NCBI GenBank assembly: GCA_020636375.1
Contig: JACJXZ010000013.1
Coordinates: 124,001-188,000, forward strand
Source: Lewinellaceae bacterium
GTDB lineage: Bacteria > Bacteroidota > Bacteroidia > Chitinophagales > Saprospiraceae
Length of the DNA stretch: 64,000 bases
Direction of reading: 5' to 3'
How positions within the stretch are numbered: position 1 is the stretch's first letter; every line of letters starts with the position of its first letter. The notes beneath the pieces were generated by a model. It ran no database searches and was not told where the DNA came from. It saw nothing but the letters and a program-made list of their open reading frames with translations. Below, piece by piece: positions 28,901 to 40,900 of the stretch. Made by a program: the position numbers and the translations under genes.

Positions 28901-31900
28901 GGACGCGGACTCTGCGCCGAACAACGGGGTGGACACGGACGGCGACGGCAACGTAGTAGACGACCCGGGCGACGAAGACGACGGGGACGGGCAGGACGTA
29001 ACGCCGGGCGCGCTTGTGGACCTGGAACTGGAAAAATCAGTAAACAACCCGACGCCGCAGGTGGGCAGCAACGTGACCTTCACGGTAGTAGTAAGCAACC
29101 AGGGCCCGAGCGCGGCCACTGGGGTAGCGGTCACGGACCAGCTTCCGGGCGGCTATACGTATGTAAGCAGCGCGGCCAGCCAGGGCACATATGCCAGCGG
29201 CACGGGCTTGTGGAGCGTAGGCACTTTGGCGGCCGGCGGCAGCGCCACCCTGACAATCACCGCCACGGTCAACGTCAGCGGCAGCTACCTGAACCTGGCT
29301 GAAGTCACCGCCCAGAACGAGCCGGACACCGACTCCACGCCGAACAACGGGGTAGACACGGACGGCGACGGGGACTCCACGGACGACCCGGGCGACGAGG
29401 ACGACGGGGACGGGGCGGAGACCACGCCGGTGCCTGCCATCGACCTGGAGCTTGAAAAGACAGTAGACAACGCGGCGCCGACGGTAGGCGGCAACGTCAC
29501 CTTCACGGTGGTATTGACGAACCAGGGCCCGAACACGGCCACGGGCGTAGCGGCAAGGGACCAGCTTCCGAGCGGCTATACCTACGTGAGCCACGCCACG
29601 ACGGACGGGACGTACAACCCGGCCACAGGGGCCTGGGCGGTAGGCACGCTGGCAGCGGGCGGCAGCGCCACGCTGACAATAACGGCGACGGTCAACGCCA
29701 CGGGCAACTATATGAACCTGGCGCAGGTGACGGCGGCGAACCAGCAGGACGTGGACTCCACGCCGAACAACGGGGTAGACACGGACGGGGACGGCAACGT
29801 GGTAGACGACCCGGGCGACGAGGACGACGGGGACGGGCAGGACGTAGTGCCTGGCGCGCTGGTAGACCTCGAACTGGAGAAATCAGTCAACAATGCCACT
29901 CCGGTAGTGGGCAGCAACGTGACCTTCACGGTGGTGGTAAGCAACCAGGGCCCGAGCACAGCCACCGGCGTGTCCGTCACGGACCAGCTGCCGAGCGGCT
30001 ATACCTACACGGGCTTCACCACGAGCCAGGGCACGTACAACAACGCTACGGGCGTATGGAACGTGGGCACGCTGGCGGCAGGCGGCAGCGCCACCCTGAC
30101 GCTGACGGCCACGGTGCGGGCCACGGGCAACTATATGAACCTGGCGCAGGTGACTGCCCAGGACCAGCCGGACGTAGACTCCGCGCCAAACAACGGGGTG
30201 GACACGGACGGGGACGGCAACGTGGTGGACGACCCGGGCGACGAGGACGACGGGGACGGGCAGGACGTAGTGCCTGGCGCGCTTGTGGACCTCGAACTGG
30301 AGAAATCAGTCAACAATACAGCGCCGCAGGTGGGCAGCAGCGTCACCTTCACGGTGGTGCTGACCAACCAGGGCCCGAGCACGGCCACCGGGGTAGCGGT
30401 TACGGACCAGCTTCCGAGCGGCTATTCCTATACGGGCTTCACCACGAGCCAGGGCACGTACAACAACGCCACAGGCGTATGGACAGTCGGCACGCTGGCG
30501 GCAGGCGGCAGCGCCACCCTGACGCTGACGGCCACAGTGAACGCCACGGGCAACTATATGAACCTGGCGCAGGTAACAGCCCAGGACCAGCCGGACGCGG
30601 ACTCTGCGCCGGGCAACGGAGTGGACACGGACGGGGACGGGAACGTTGTGGACGACCCGGGCGACGAGGACGACGGGGACGGGCAGAATGTGGTTCCTGG
30701 CGCGCTGGTAGACCTCGAACTGGAGAAATCAGTCAACAACCCCACGCCTAATGTCGGCAGCACGGTCACCTTCACGGTAGTGCTGTCCAACCAGGGCCCG
30801 AGCACGGCCACGGGCGTGGTAGTCACGGACCAGCTTCCGGGCGGGTATACGTATGTAAGCAGCACTGCCAGCCAGGGCACGTACACCAGCGGCACGGGTG
30901 CATGGAATGTCGGCACCTTAACAGCGGGCCAGAGCGTAACGCTGGCCATCACGGCTACGGTTAACGTAAGCGGCAGCTACCTGAACCTTGCCGAGGTAAC
31001 GGCGCAGAACGAGCCGGATGTAGACTCCACGCCGGGTAACGGCGTAGATACGGACGGCGACGGGGACTCCACGGACGACCCGGGCGACGAGGACGACGGG
31101 GACGGCGCGGAAGTAACGCCGGTGCCGGCCATCGACCTGGAGCTTGAAAAGACAGTAGACAACGCGGCGCCGACGGTAGGCGGCAACGTCACCTTCACGG
31201 TGGTGTTGACGAACCAGGGCCCGAACACGGCCACGGGCGTAGCGGCAAGGGACCAGCTGCCGAGCGGCTATACCTACGTGAGCCACGCCACGACGGACGG
31301 GACGTACAACCCGGCCACGGGCGCGTGGGCGGTAGGCACGCTGGCAGCGGGCGGCAGCGCCACGCTGACGGTTACGGCGACGGTCAACGCCAGCGGGCAA
31401 CTACATGAACCTGGCGCAGGTGACGGCCGCCAACCAGCAGGACGTGGATTCCACGCCGAACAACGGGGTGGACACGGACGGGGACGGCAACGTAGTAGAC
31501 GACCCGGGCGACGAGGACGACGGCGACGGGCAGGACGTAGTGCCGAACGCGCTGGTAGACCTCGAACTGGAGAAATCAGTCAACAATGCCACTCCGGTAG
31601 TGGGCAGCAGCGTCACCTTCACGGTGGTGGTGAGCAACCAGGGGCCGAGCACAGCCACCGGCGTAGCCGTCACGGACCAGCTGCCGAGCGGCTATACCTA
31701 CGCAGGCTTCGCCACGAGCCAGGGCACGTACAACAACGCCACGGGCGTGTGGAACGTGGGCACGCTGGCGGCGGGCGGCAGCGCCACCCTGACGCTGACG
31801 GCGACGGTGCGGGCCACGGGCAACTATATGAACCTGGCGCAGGTCACTGCCCAGGACCAGCCGGACGCGGACTCTGCGCCGGACAACGGGGTAGACACGG

Positions 31901-34900
31901 ACGGGGACGGCAACGTGGTGGACGACCCGGGCGACGAGGACGACGGGGACGGGCAGGACGTGCAGCCGAACGCGCTGGTAGACCTGCAATTGGAGAAATC
32001 AGTCAGCAACACAGCGCCGCAGGTAGGCGGCAGCGTCACCTTCACGGTGGTTGTCAGCAACCAGGGCCCGAGCACGGCCACCGGGGTAGCGGTCACGGAC
32101 CAGCTGCCGAGCGGCTATACCTACGCGGGCTTCACCACGAGCCAGGGGACGTACAACAACGCCACGGGCGTATGGACAGTCGGCACGCTGGCGGCAGGCG
32201 GCAGCGCCACCTTGACGCTGACGGCCACAGTGAACGCCACGGGCAACTATATGAACCTGGCGCAGGTAACAGCCCAGGACCAGCCGGACGCGGACTCCAC
32301 GCCAAACAACGGAGTAGACACGGACGGCGACGGGAACGTAGTGAACGACCCGGGCGACGAAGACGACGGGGACGGGCAGGACGTAACGCCGGGCGCGCTG
32401 GTGGACCTGGAACTGGAAAAATCAGTAAACAACCCGACGCCGCAGGTGGGCAGCAACGTGACCTTCACGGTAGTAGCAAGCAACCAGAGTACGGCGCAGC
32501 CACTGGGGGCGTAGTAGTCACGGACCAGCTTCCGAGCGGCTATACGTATGTAAGCAGCACTGCCAGCCAGGGCACGTACAACAGCAGCACGGGCATGGGA
32601 TGTCGGCACACTTAACAGCGGCAGCGCCACCCTGACAATCACCGCGACGGTCAACGTCAGCGGCAGCTACCTGAACCTGGCTGAAGTCACCGCCCAGAAC
32701 GAGCCGGACACCGACTCCACGCCGAACAACGGGGTAGACACGGACGGCGACGGGGACTCCACGGACGACCCGGGCGACGAAGACGACGGGGACGGGGCAG
32801 AGACCACGCCGGTTCCGGCCATCGACCTGGAGCTTGAAAAGACAGTAGACAACGCTACTCCGGTAGTGGGCAGCAACGTCACCTTCACGGTGGTATTGAC
32901 GAACCAGGGCCCGAACACGGCCACCGGGGTAGCGGCAAGGGACCAGCTGCCGAGCGGCTATACCTACGTGAGCCACACCACGACGGACGGCACGTACAAC
33001 CCGGCCACGGGCGCCTGGACAGTAGGCACGCTCACGGCCGGCGGCAGCGCCACCTTGACCATAACGGCTACAGTGAACGCCAGCGGCAATTATATGAACC
33101 TGGCGCAGGTGACCAACGCGAACCAGCAGGACGTGGACTCCACGCCGAACAACGGGGTGGACACGGACGGGGACGGCAACGTGGTGGACGACCCGGGCGA
33201 CGAGGACGACGGCGACGGGCAGGACGTCACGCCGAACGCGCTGGTGGACCTCCAACTGGAGAAATCAGTTAACAATACAGCACCGCAGGTGGGCAGCAGC
33301 GTCACCTTCACGGTAGCATTGAGCAACCAGGGGCCGAGCACGGCCACCGGGGTAGCGGTGACAGACCAGCTGCCGAGCGGCTATACCTACAGCGGCTTCG
33401 CCACGAGCCAGGGCACGTACAACCCGGCCACGGGCGTGTGGACAGTGGGCACGCTGGCGGCGGGCCAGAGCGTTACGCTCACCCTTACGGCGACGGTGAA
33501 CGCCAGCGGCGACTATATGAACCTGGCGCAGGTAACTGCCCAGGACCAGCCGGACGTAGACTCCGCCCCAAACAACGGGGTAGACACGGACGGGGACGGC
33601 AACGTGGTGGACGACCCGGGCGACGAGGACGACGGGGACGGGCAGGACGTCACGCCGGGCGCGCTGGTGGACCTCGAACTTGAAAAGAGCGTGAACAACG
33701 CCGCGCCGCAGGTAGGCAGCAACGTGACCTTCACGGTGGTATTGACGAACCAGGGCCCGAGCGCGGCCACCGGGGTAGCGGTGACGGACCAGCTTCCGAG
33801 CGGCTACACATACGTGAGCAGCACGGCCAGCCAGGGCACCTATGCCAGCGGCACGGGCTTGTGGAGCGTGGGCACGCTGGCGGCAGGCCAGAGCGCGACC
33901 CTGACGCTGACGGCGACGGTGAACGCCAGCGGCAGCTACCTGAACCTGGCGCAGGTGACGGCACAGAACGAGCCGGACGCAGACTCCACGCCGAACAACG
34001 GGGTGGACACGGACGGCGACGGGGACTCCACGGACGATCCGGGCGACGAGGACGACGGGGACGGGGCGGAGACCACGCCGGTGCCGGCCATCGACCTGGA
34101 GCTTGAAAAGACAGTAGACAACGCTACGCCGGTAGTGGGCAGCAACGTCACCTTCACGGTAACGCTGTCCAACCAGGGCCCGAACACGGCCACCGGGGTA
34201 GCGGTCAGAGACCAGCTGCCGAGCGGCTACACGTACGTGAGCCACACCACGACGGACGGCACGTACAACAGCGGCACGGGCGCCTGGACGGTAGGCACGC
34301 TGGCAGCGGGCGGCAGCGCCACGCTGGCGATTACGGCCACGGTCAACGCCGCGGGCAACTATATGAACCTGGCGCAGGTGACGGCCGCCAACCAGCAGGA
34401 CGTGGACTCCACGCCGAACAACGGGGTGGACACGGACGGGGACGGCAACGTGGTGGACGACCCGGGCGACGAGGACGACGGGGACGGGCAGGACGTAGTG
34501 CCGAGCGCGCTGGTAGACCTCGAACTGGAGAAATCAGTCAACAATACTACGCCAAACGTTGGGGATAATGTCACCTTCACGGTGGCCGTCACCAACCAGG
34601 GCCCGAGCACGGCCACGGGCGTGGTAGTCACGGACCAAATGCCGGGCGGTTATGCCTACACGGGCTTCACGACGAGCCAGGGTACGTATAACAACGCTAC
34701 GGGTAACTGGGATATCGGCACCCTTACGGCCGGCCAGAGCGTGACGCTCACGCTGACGGCGACGGTTAATGCCAGCGTATTGCCAGGCGCATACCTTAAC
34801 CTTGCTGAAGTCACAGCACAAAATGAGCCGGACGCAGACTCCACGCCGAACAACGGAGTGGATACCGATGGGGATGGCAACGTAGTAGACGACCCGGGCG

Positions 34901-37900
34901 ATGAAGACGACGGCGATGCTGCAGAAGTGACGGTTCAGCTTACTGCTTCTGTCAATATCGAGAAATCGACCAATGGGCAGGATGCCGATACTGCGCCCGG
35001 AGCTATTGTTGCCGTTCCGACGGGCGGAACAACGGTTAACTGGGCATACGTAGTAACCAATACGGGGACGGTTGGATTGTCTAATGTCGTGGTTACGGAT
35101 GATCAGGAAGGCGTGGTTTGCACGATTCCGTTCCTGGCAGCCGGAGCTTCGACGACCTGCAACCTGTCCGGCCCGGCCCAGTTAGGCCAGTATGCCAACC
35201 TGGCAACCGTCACCGGCCAGCCGGTTGATGGAAATGGCACGCCCTTTGGCAACCCGGTAACAGATAGCGACCCGTCTCACTATGCCGGCATATTCATCAA
35301 TGTAGAGAAGATTGCCGACAAGACAGAGATTTGTGCCGGAGAGGAGGTAACCTTCACTTTGAGGGTAAGGATGCTGGGCGGCGTTCCAGGCCTGCAGCTA
35401 AGGGATGTCAGCGTGGTAGACAACAACCTGCCAGATATGCTGATGCCTTACGGCCAGTACTGGGCCGGCGGCGACCTGAATGGAAATGGATACATCGACT
35501 TTATTGATAATGACAACGATGGCGTTTCCGATGAGGAGTTTGAATGGGCCTACAGCCTATCCTACACGCAGACCACAACCAATACCGCTATGGATGAGGC
35601 TGTTGTCTGGTTTGTTGATCCGAATACCAACCAGGAGACGAATACCGGAGTGGTGGTTATGAATACGGCTGATGCGACGGTAACGGTTAACCAGAACCTG
35701 TGCGCCAGCCTCGGCGACTTCGTCTGGAATGATGAAGACCGGGATGGTGTCCAGGATATCGGGGAACCTGGTATCGGTGGAGTGACGGTAAACCTGCTGG
35801 ATGGCAACGGCAACTTCCTGCAAACGACGACGACGGCTCCGGATGGATCCTATAGCTTTACAGATTTGGCTCCAGGGGATTATATAGTCGAATTCATCAC
35901 CCCGGGTGGGTATGATGCGACTACTGCGAACGTGGGCGATGATGCATTGGATAGTGATGCCGTCAACGGGCAGACCGGTGTGATCACGCTATCTGCCGGA
36001 GAAAATGACGACACCAATGATGCCGGTTTCTATCAACTGGCTGATCTGGAGTTGGTCAAGACGGTAAGTAACAGCACACCTAATGCCGGTGATGTGGTGA
36101 CCTTTACCATCACGGTAACAAACCAGGGCCCGCAACCGGCTACAGGGGTAGCTGTCCAGGACGTGGTGCCGAACGGCTATACGAACATCACGAACATCAA
36201 CGGCTTCGGCACATTGAGCGGCTCTGCCATCACGTGGAGCGGCCTGAACATCGCCGCGGGCGGCAGCGTAACGCTGACGTTTAACGCGACGGTGGCAGCG
36301 CCGGGCGCCGGGGTGAGCTATATGAACGTAGCCCAGGTGACGGCCTCCGACCAGTTCGACCCGGATTCTACGCCGAACAACGACGATGGGGACCAGTCGG
36401 AAGACGACGAGGACAACGCCACGGTGACGCCGGCATCTGCAGACCTTGAGCTGGTGAAGACGGTGAATGACGCAACGCCGCTGGTCGGCGACGTGGTGAC
36501 GTTTACGGTCACGGTATTCAACCAGGGCCCGGACAACGCGACGAACGTCGAAGTCCAGGACGTGGTGCCGAACGGCTACACGAACATCACGAACATCAAC
36601 GGCTTCGGCACGCTGAGCGGTTCTACCATCACCTGGAGCGGCCTGAATATCGCCGCGGGCGGCAGCGTGACGCTGACGTTCGACGCGACGGTGGCAGCGC
36701 CGGGCGCCGGGGTAAGCTATATGAACGTGGCGCAGGTAACGGCCTCCGACCAGTTCGACCCGGATTCTACGCCGGGCAACGACGACGGGGACCAGTCGGA
36801 AGACGACGAGGACAACGCCACGGTGACGCCGGAGAGCGCAGACCTCGAGCTGGTGAAGACTGTTGATGATGCTACGCCGAACGTTGGTGATATTATTACT
36901 TTCACGATCACGGTGTTTAACCAGGGCCCGGACAACGCGACGAATGTAGAAGTACAGGATGTCGTACCGAACGGCTATACGAACATCACGAACATCAACG
37001 GCTTCGGCACACTGAGCGGCTCCACCATTCACCTGGAGCGGCCTTAGCATCGCTGCTGGCGGCAGCGTGAGCCTGACCTTCAATGCGACGGTAGGCGCTC
37101 CGGGCACGGGCGTCAGCTATGAGAACGTAGCGCAGGTGACGGCCTCCGACCAGGACGACCCGGATTCTACTCCGGACAACGACGACGGAGACCAGTCTGA
37201 AGACGACGAGGACAGCGCGACGACCTCGCCGCAGCAGGCGGACCTGTCGCTGGCCAAGTCGGTGAGCAACAGCACGCCGAACGTGGGCGACGTAGTGACC
37301 TTCACGATAACGGTGAGCAACCAGGGCCCGAGCAACGCCACGGGCGTAGCGGTGGAAGACTACCTGCCGAACGGCTACAGCAATATCGCGAACATTTCGA
37401 ACGGCGGGATGCTTTCCGGCGGCACCATAACCTGGAGCGGCTTTAGCATCGCTGCTGGCGGCAGCGTGAGCCTGACCTTCAATGCGACGGTAGGCGCTCC
37501 GGGCACGGGCGTCAGCTATGAGAACGTAGCGCAGGTGACGGCCTCCGACCAGGACGACCCGGATTCTACTCCGGACAACGACGACGGAGACCAGTCTGAA
37601 GACGACGAGGACAGCGCGACGACCTCGCCGCAGCAGGCGGACCTGTCGCTGGCCAAGTCGGTGAGCAACGCGACGCCGAACGTGGGCGACGTAGTGACCT
37701 TCACCATCACGGTGTCCAACCAGGGCCCGAGCAACGCCACGGGCGTAGCGGTGGAAGACTACCTGCCGAACGGCTACAGCAATATCGCGAAATATCTCCG
37801 GCGGCGGCACGCTTAGCGGCTCTACCATCACGTGGAGCGGGTTGAGCATCGCCGCAGGCGGCAGCGTCAGCCTGACGTTCGATACCACAGTCGGCGCGCC

Positions 37901-40900
37901 GGGCACTGGCGTAAGCTATGTGAACGTAGCGCAGGTGACGGCGGTACCGACCAGGACGACCCGGATTACGCCGGACAACGACGACGGGGACCAGTCCGAA
38001 GACGACGAGGACAGCACGACGACCTCGCCGCAGCAGGCGGACCTGTCGCTGGCCAAGTCGGTGAGCAACAGCACGCCGAACGTCGGGGACGTAGTGACCT
38101 TCACGATAACGGTGTCCAACCAGGGCCCGAGCAACGCCACGGGCGTAGCGGTGGAAGACTACCTGCCGAACGGCTACAGCAATATCACGAACATCTCCGG
38201 CGGCGGCACGCTTAGCGGCTCGACGATCACGTGGAGCGGGTTGAGCATCGCCGCAGGCGGCAGCGTTAGCCTGACGTTCGAGGCCACAGTCGGCGCGCCG
38301 GGCACTGGCGTCAGCTATGAGAACGTAGCGCAGGTGACGGCGACCGACCAGGACGACCCGGATTCTACTCCGGACAACGACGACGGGGACCAGTCCGAAG
38401 ACGACGAGGACAGCGCGACGACCTCGCCGCAGCAGGCGGACCTGTCGCTGGCCAAGTCGGTGAGCAACAGCACGCCGAACGTGGGCGACGCAGTGACCTT
38501 CACGATAACGGTGACCAACCAGGGCCCGAGCAACGCCACGGGCGTAGCGGTGGAAGACTACCTGCCGAACGGCTACAGCAACATCACGAACATTTCGAAC
38601 GGCGGCACGCTGAGCGGCTCGACGATCACGTGGAGCGGGCTGACGGTATCAGTGCGGCGGCAGCGTGTCCTGACCTTCAATGCGACGGTAGGCGCTAGCG
38701 CCGGGCACAGGCGTCAGCTATGAGAACGTAGCGCAGGTGACGGCGGCCGACCAGGACGACCCGGATTCTACTCCGGACAACGACGACGGGGACCAGTCCG
38801 AAGACGACGAGGACAGCGCGACGACTTCCCCGCAGCAGGCGGACCTGTCGCTGGCCAAGTCGGTGAGCAACAGCACGCCGAACGTGGGCGACGCAGTGAC
38901 CTTCACGATAACGGTGACCAACCAGGGCCCAAGCAACGCCACGGGCGTAGCGGTGGAAGACTACCTGCCGAACGGCTACACGGGCATCACGAATATCAGC
39001 AACGGCGGCACGCTTAGCGGCTCTACCATCACGTGGAGCGGGTTGAGCATCGCCTCTGGCGGCCAGCGTCAGCCTGACGTTCGACGCCACAGTGGGCGCT
39101 CCGGGCACCGGAATCAGCTTTGTAAACGTAGCCCAGGTGACGGCTTCCGACCAGGACGACCCGGACAGTCGACGCCGGACAACGACGACGGGGACCAGTC
39201 GGAAGACGACGAGGACAGCGCGACGACCTCTCCGCAGCAGGCGGACCTGTCGCTGGCCAAGTCGGTGAGCAACAGCACGCCGAACGTCGGGGACGTAGTG
39301 ACCTTCACGATAACGGTGACCAACCAGGGCCCAAGCAACGCCACGGGCGTAGCGGTGGAAGACTACCTGCCGAACGGCTACAGCAATATCGCGAACATTT
39401 CGAACGGCGGGACGCTGAGCGGCTCGACGATCACGTGGAGCGGGCTGACGGTAGCCGGCGGCAGCAGCCTGTCCTTGACCTTCAATGCGACGGTAGTAGC
39501 TCCGGGCACAGGCGTCAGCTATGAGAACGTAGCCCAGGTGACGGCGGCCGACCAGGACGACCCGGATTCCACTCCGGACAACGACGACGGGGACCAGTCC
39601 GAAGACGACGAGGACAGCACGACGACCACGCCGCAGCAGGCGGACCTGTCGCTGGCCAAGTCGGTGAGCAACAGCACGCCGAACGTGGGCGACGTAGTGA
39701 CCTTCACCATCACGGTGACCAACCAGGGCCCGAGCAACGCCACGGGCGTAGCGGTGGAAGACTACCTGCCGAACGGCTACAGCGGCATCAGCGAACATCA
39801 GCAACGGCGGCACGTTCGCCGGCGGCACGATCACGTGGAGCAACCTGACGGTAGCCGGCGGCAGCAGCCTGGCATTGACCTTCGACGCCACCGTCGAAGC
39901 GCCGGGCGCAGGCGTCAGCCACGTGAACGTAGCCCAGGTGACGGCTTCCGACCAGGACGACCCGGATAGCACGCCGGACAACGACGACGGCGACCAGTCC
40001 GAAGACGACGAAGACAGCACGACGACCTCGCCGCAGCAGGCGGACCTGTCGCTGGCCAAGTCGGTGAGCAACAGCACGCCGAACGTGGGCGACGTAGTAA
40101 CCTTCACCATCACGGTGACCAACCAGGGCCCGAGCAACGCCACGGGCGTAGCGGTGGAAGACTACCTGCCGAACGGCTACAGCAACATCTCGAACATTTC
40201 GAACGGCGGGACGCTGAGCGGCTCGACGATCACGTGGAGCGGGCTGACGGTAGCCGGCGGCAGCAGCCTGTCCTTGACCTTCAATGCGACGGTAGTAGCT
40301 CCGGGCACAGGCGTCAGCTATGAGAACGTAGCGCAGGTGACGGCGGCCGACCAGGACGACCCGGATTCTACTCCGGACAACGACGACGGGGACCAGTCCG
40401 AAGACGACGAGGACAGCGCGACGACCTCGCCGCAGCAGGCGGACCTGTCGCTGGCCAAGTCGGTGAGCAACAGCACGCCGAACGTGGGCGACGTAGTAAC
40501 CTTCACCATCACGGTGACCAACCAGGGCCCGAGCAACGCCACGGGCATAGCGGTGGAAGACTACCTGCCGAACGGCTACAGCAACATCAGCAACATCAGC
40601 AACGGCGGCACGTTCGCCGGCGGCACGATCACGTGGAGCAACCTGACGGTAGCCGGCGGCAGCAGCCCCTCCTTGACCTTCAATGCGACGGTCGTAGCTC
40701 CGGGCACAGGCGTCAGCTATGAGAACGTAGCCCAGGTGACGGCGGCCGACCAGGACGACCCGGATTCCACTCCGGACAACGACGACGGGGACCAGTCCGA
40801 AGACGACGAGGACAGCACGACGACCACGCCGCAGCAGGCGGACCTGTCGCTGGCCAAGTCGGTGAGCAACAGCACGCCGAACGTGGGCGACGTAGTGGCC

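Noticed and set aside
1600..39800. Programmed ribosomal frameshifting to explain the many breaks
   Set aside because: Breaks go in both directions at unrelated sequences and are absent from most sister repeat units, with no common slippery motif.
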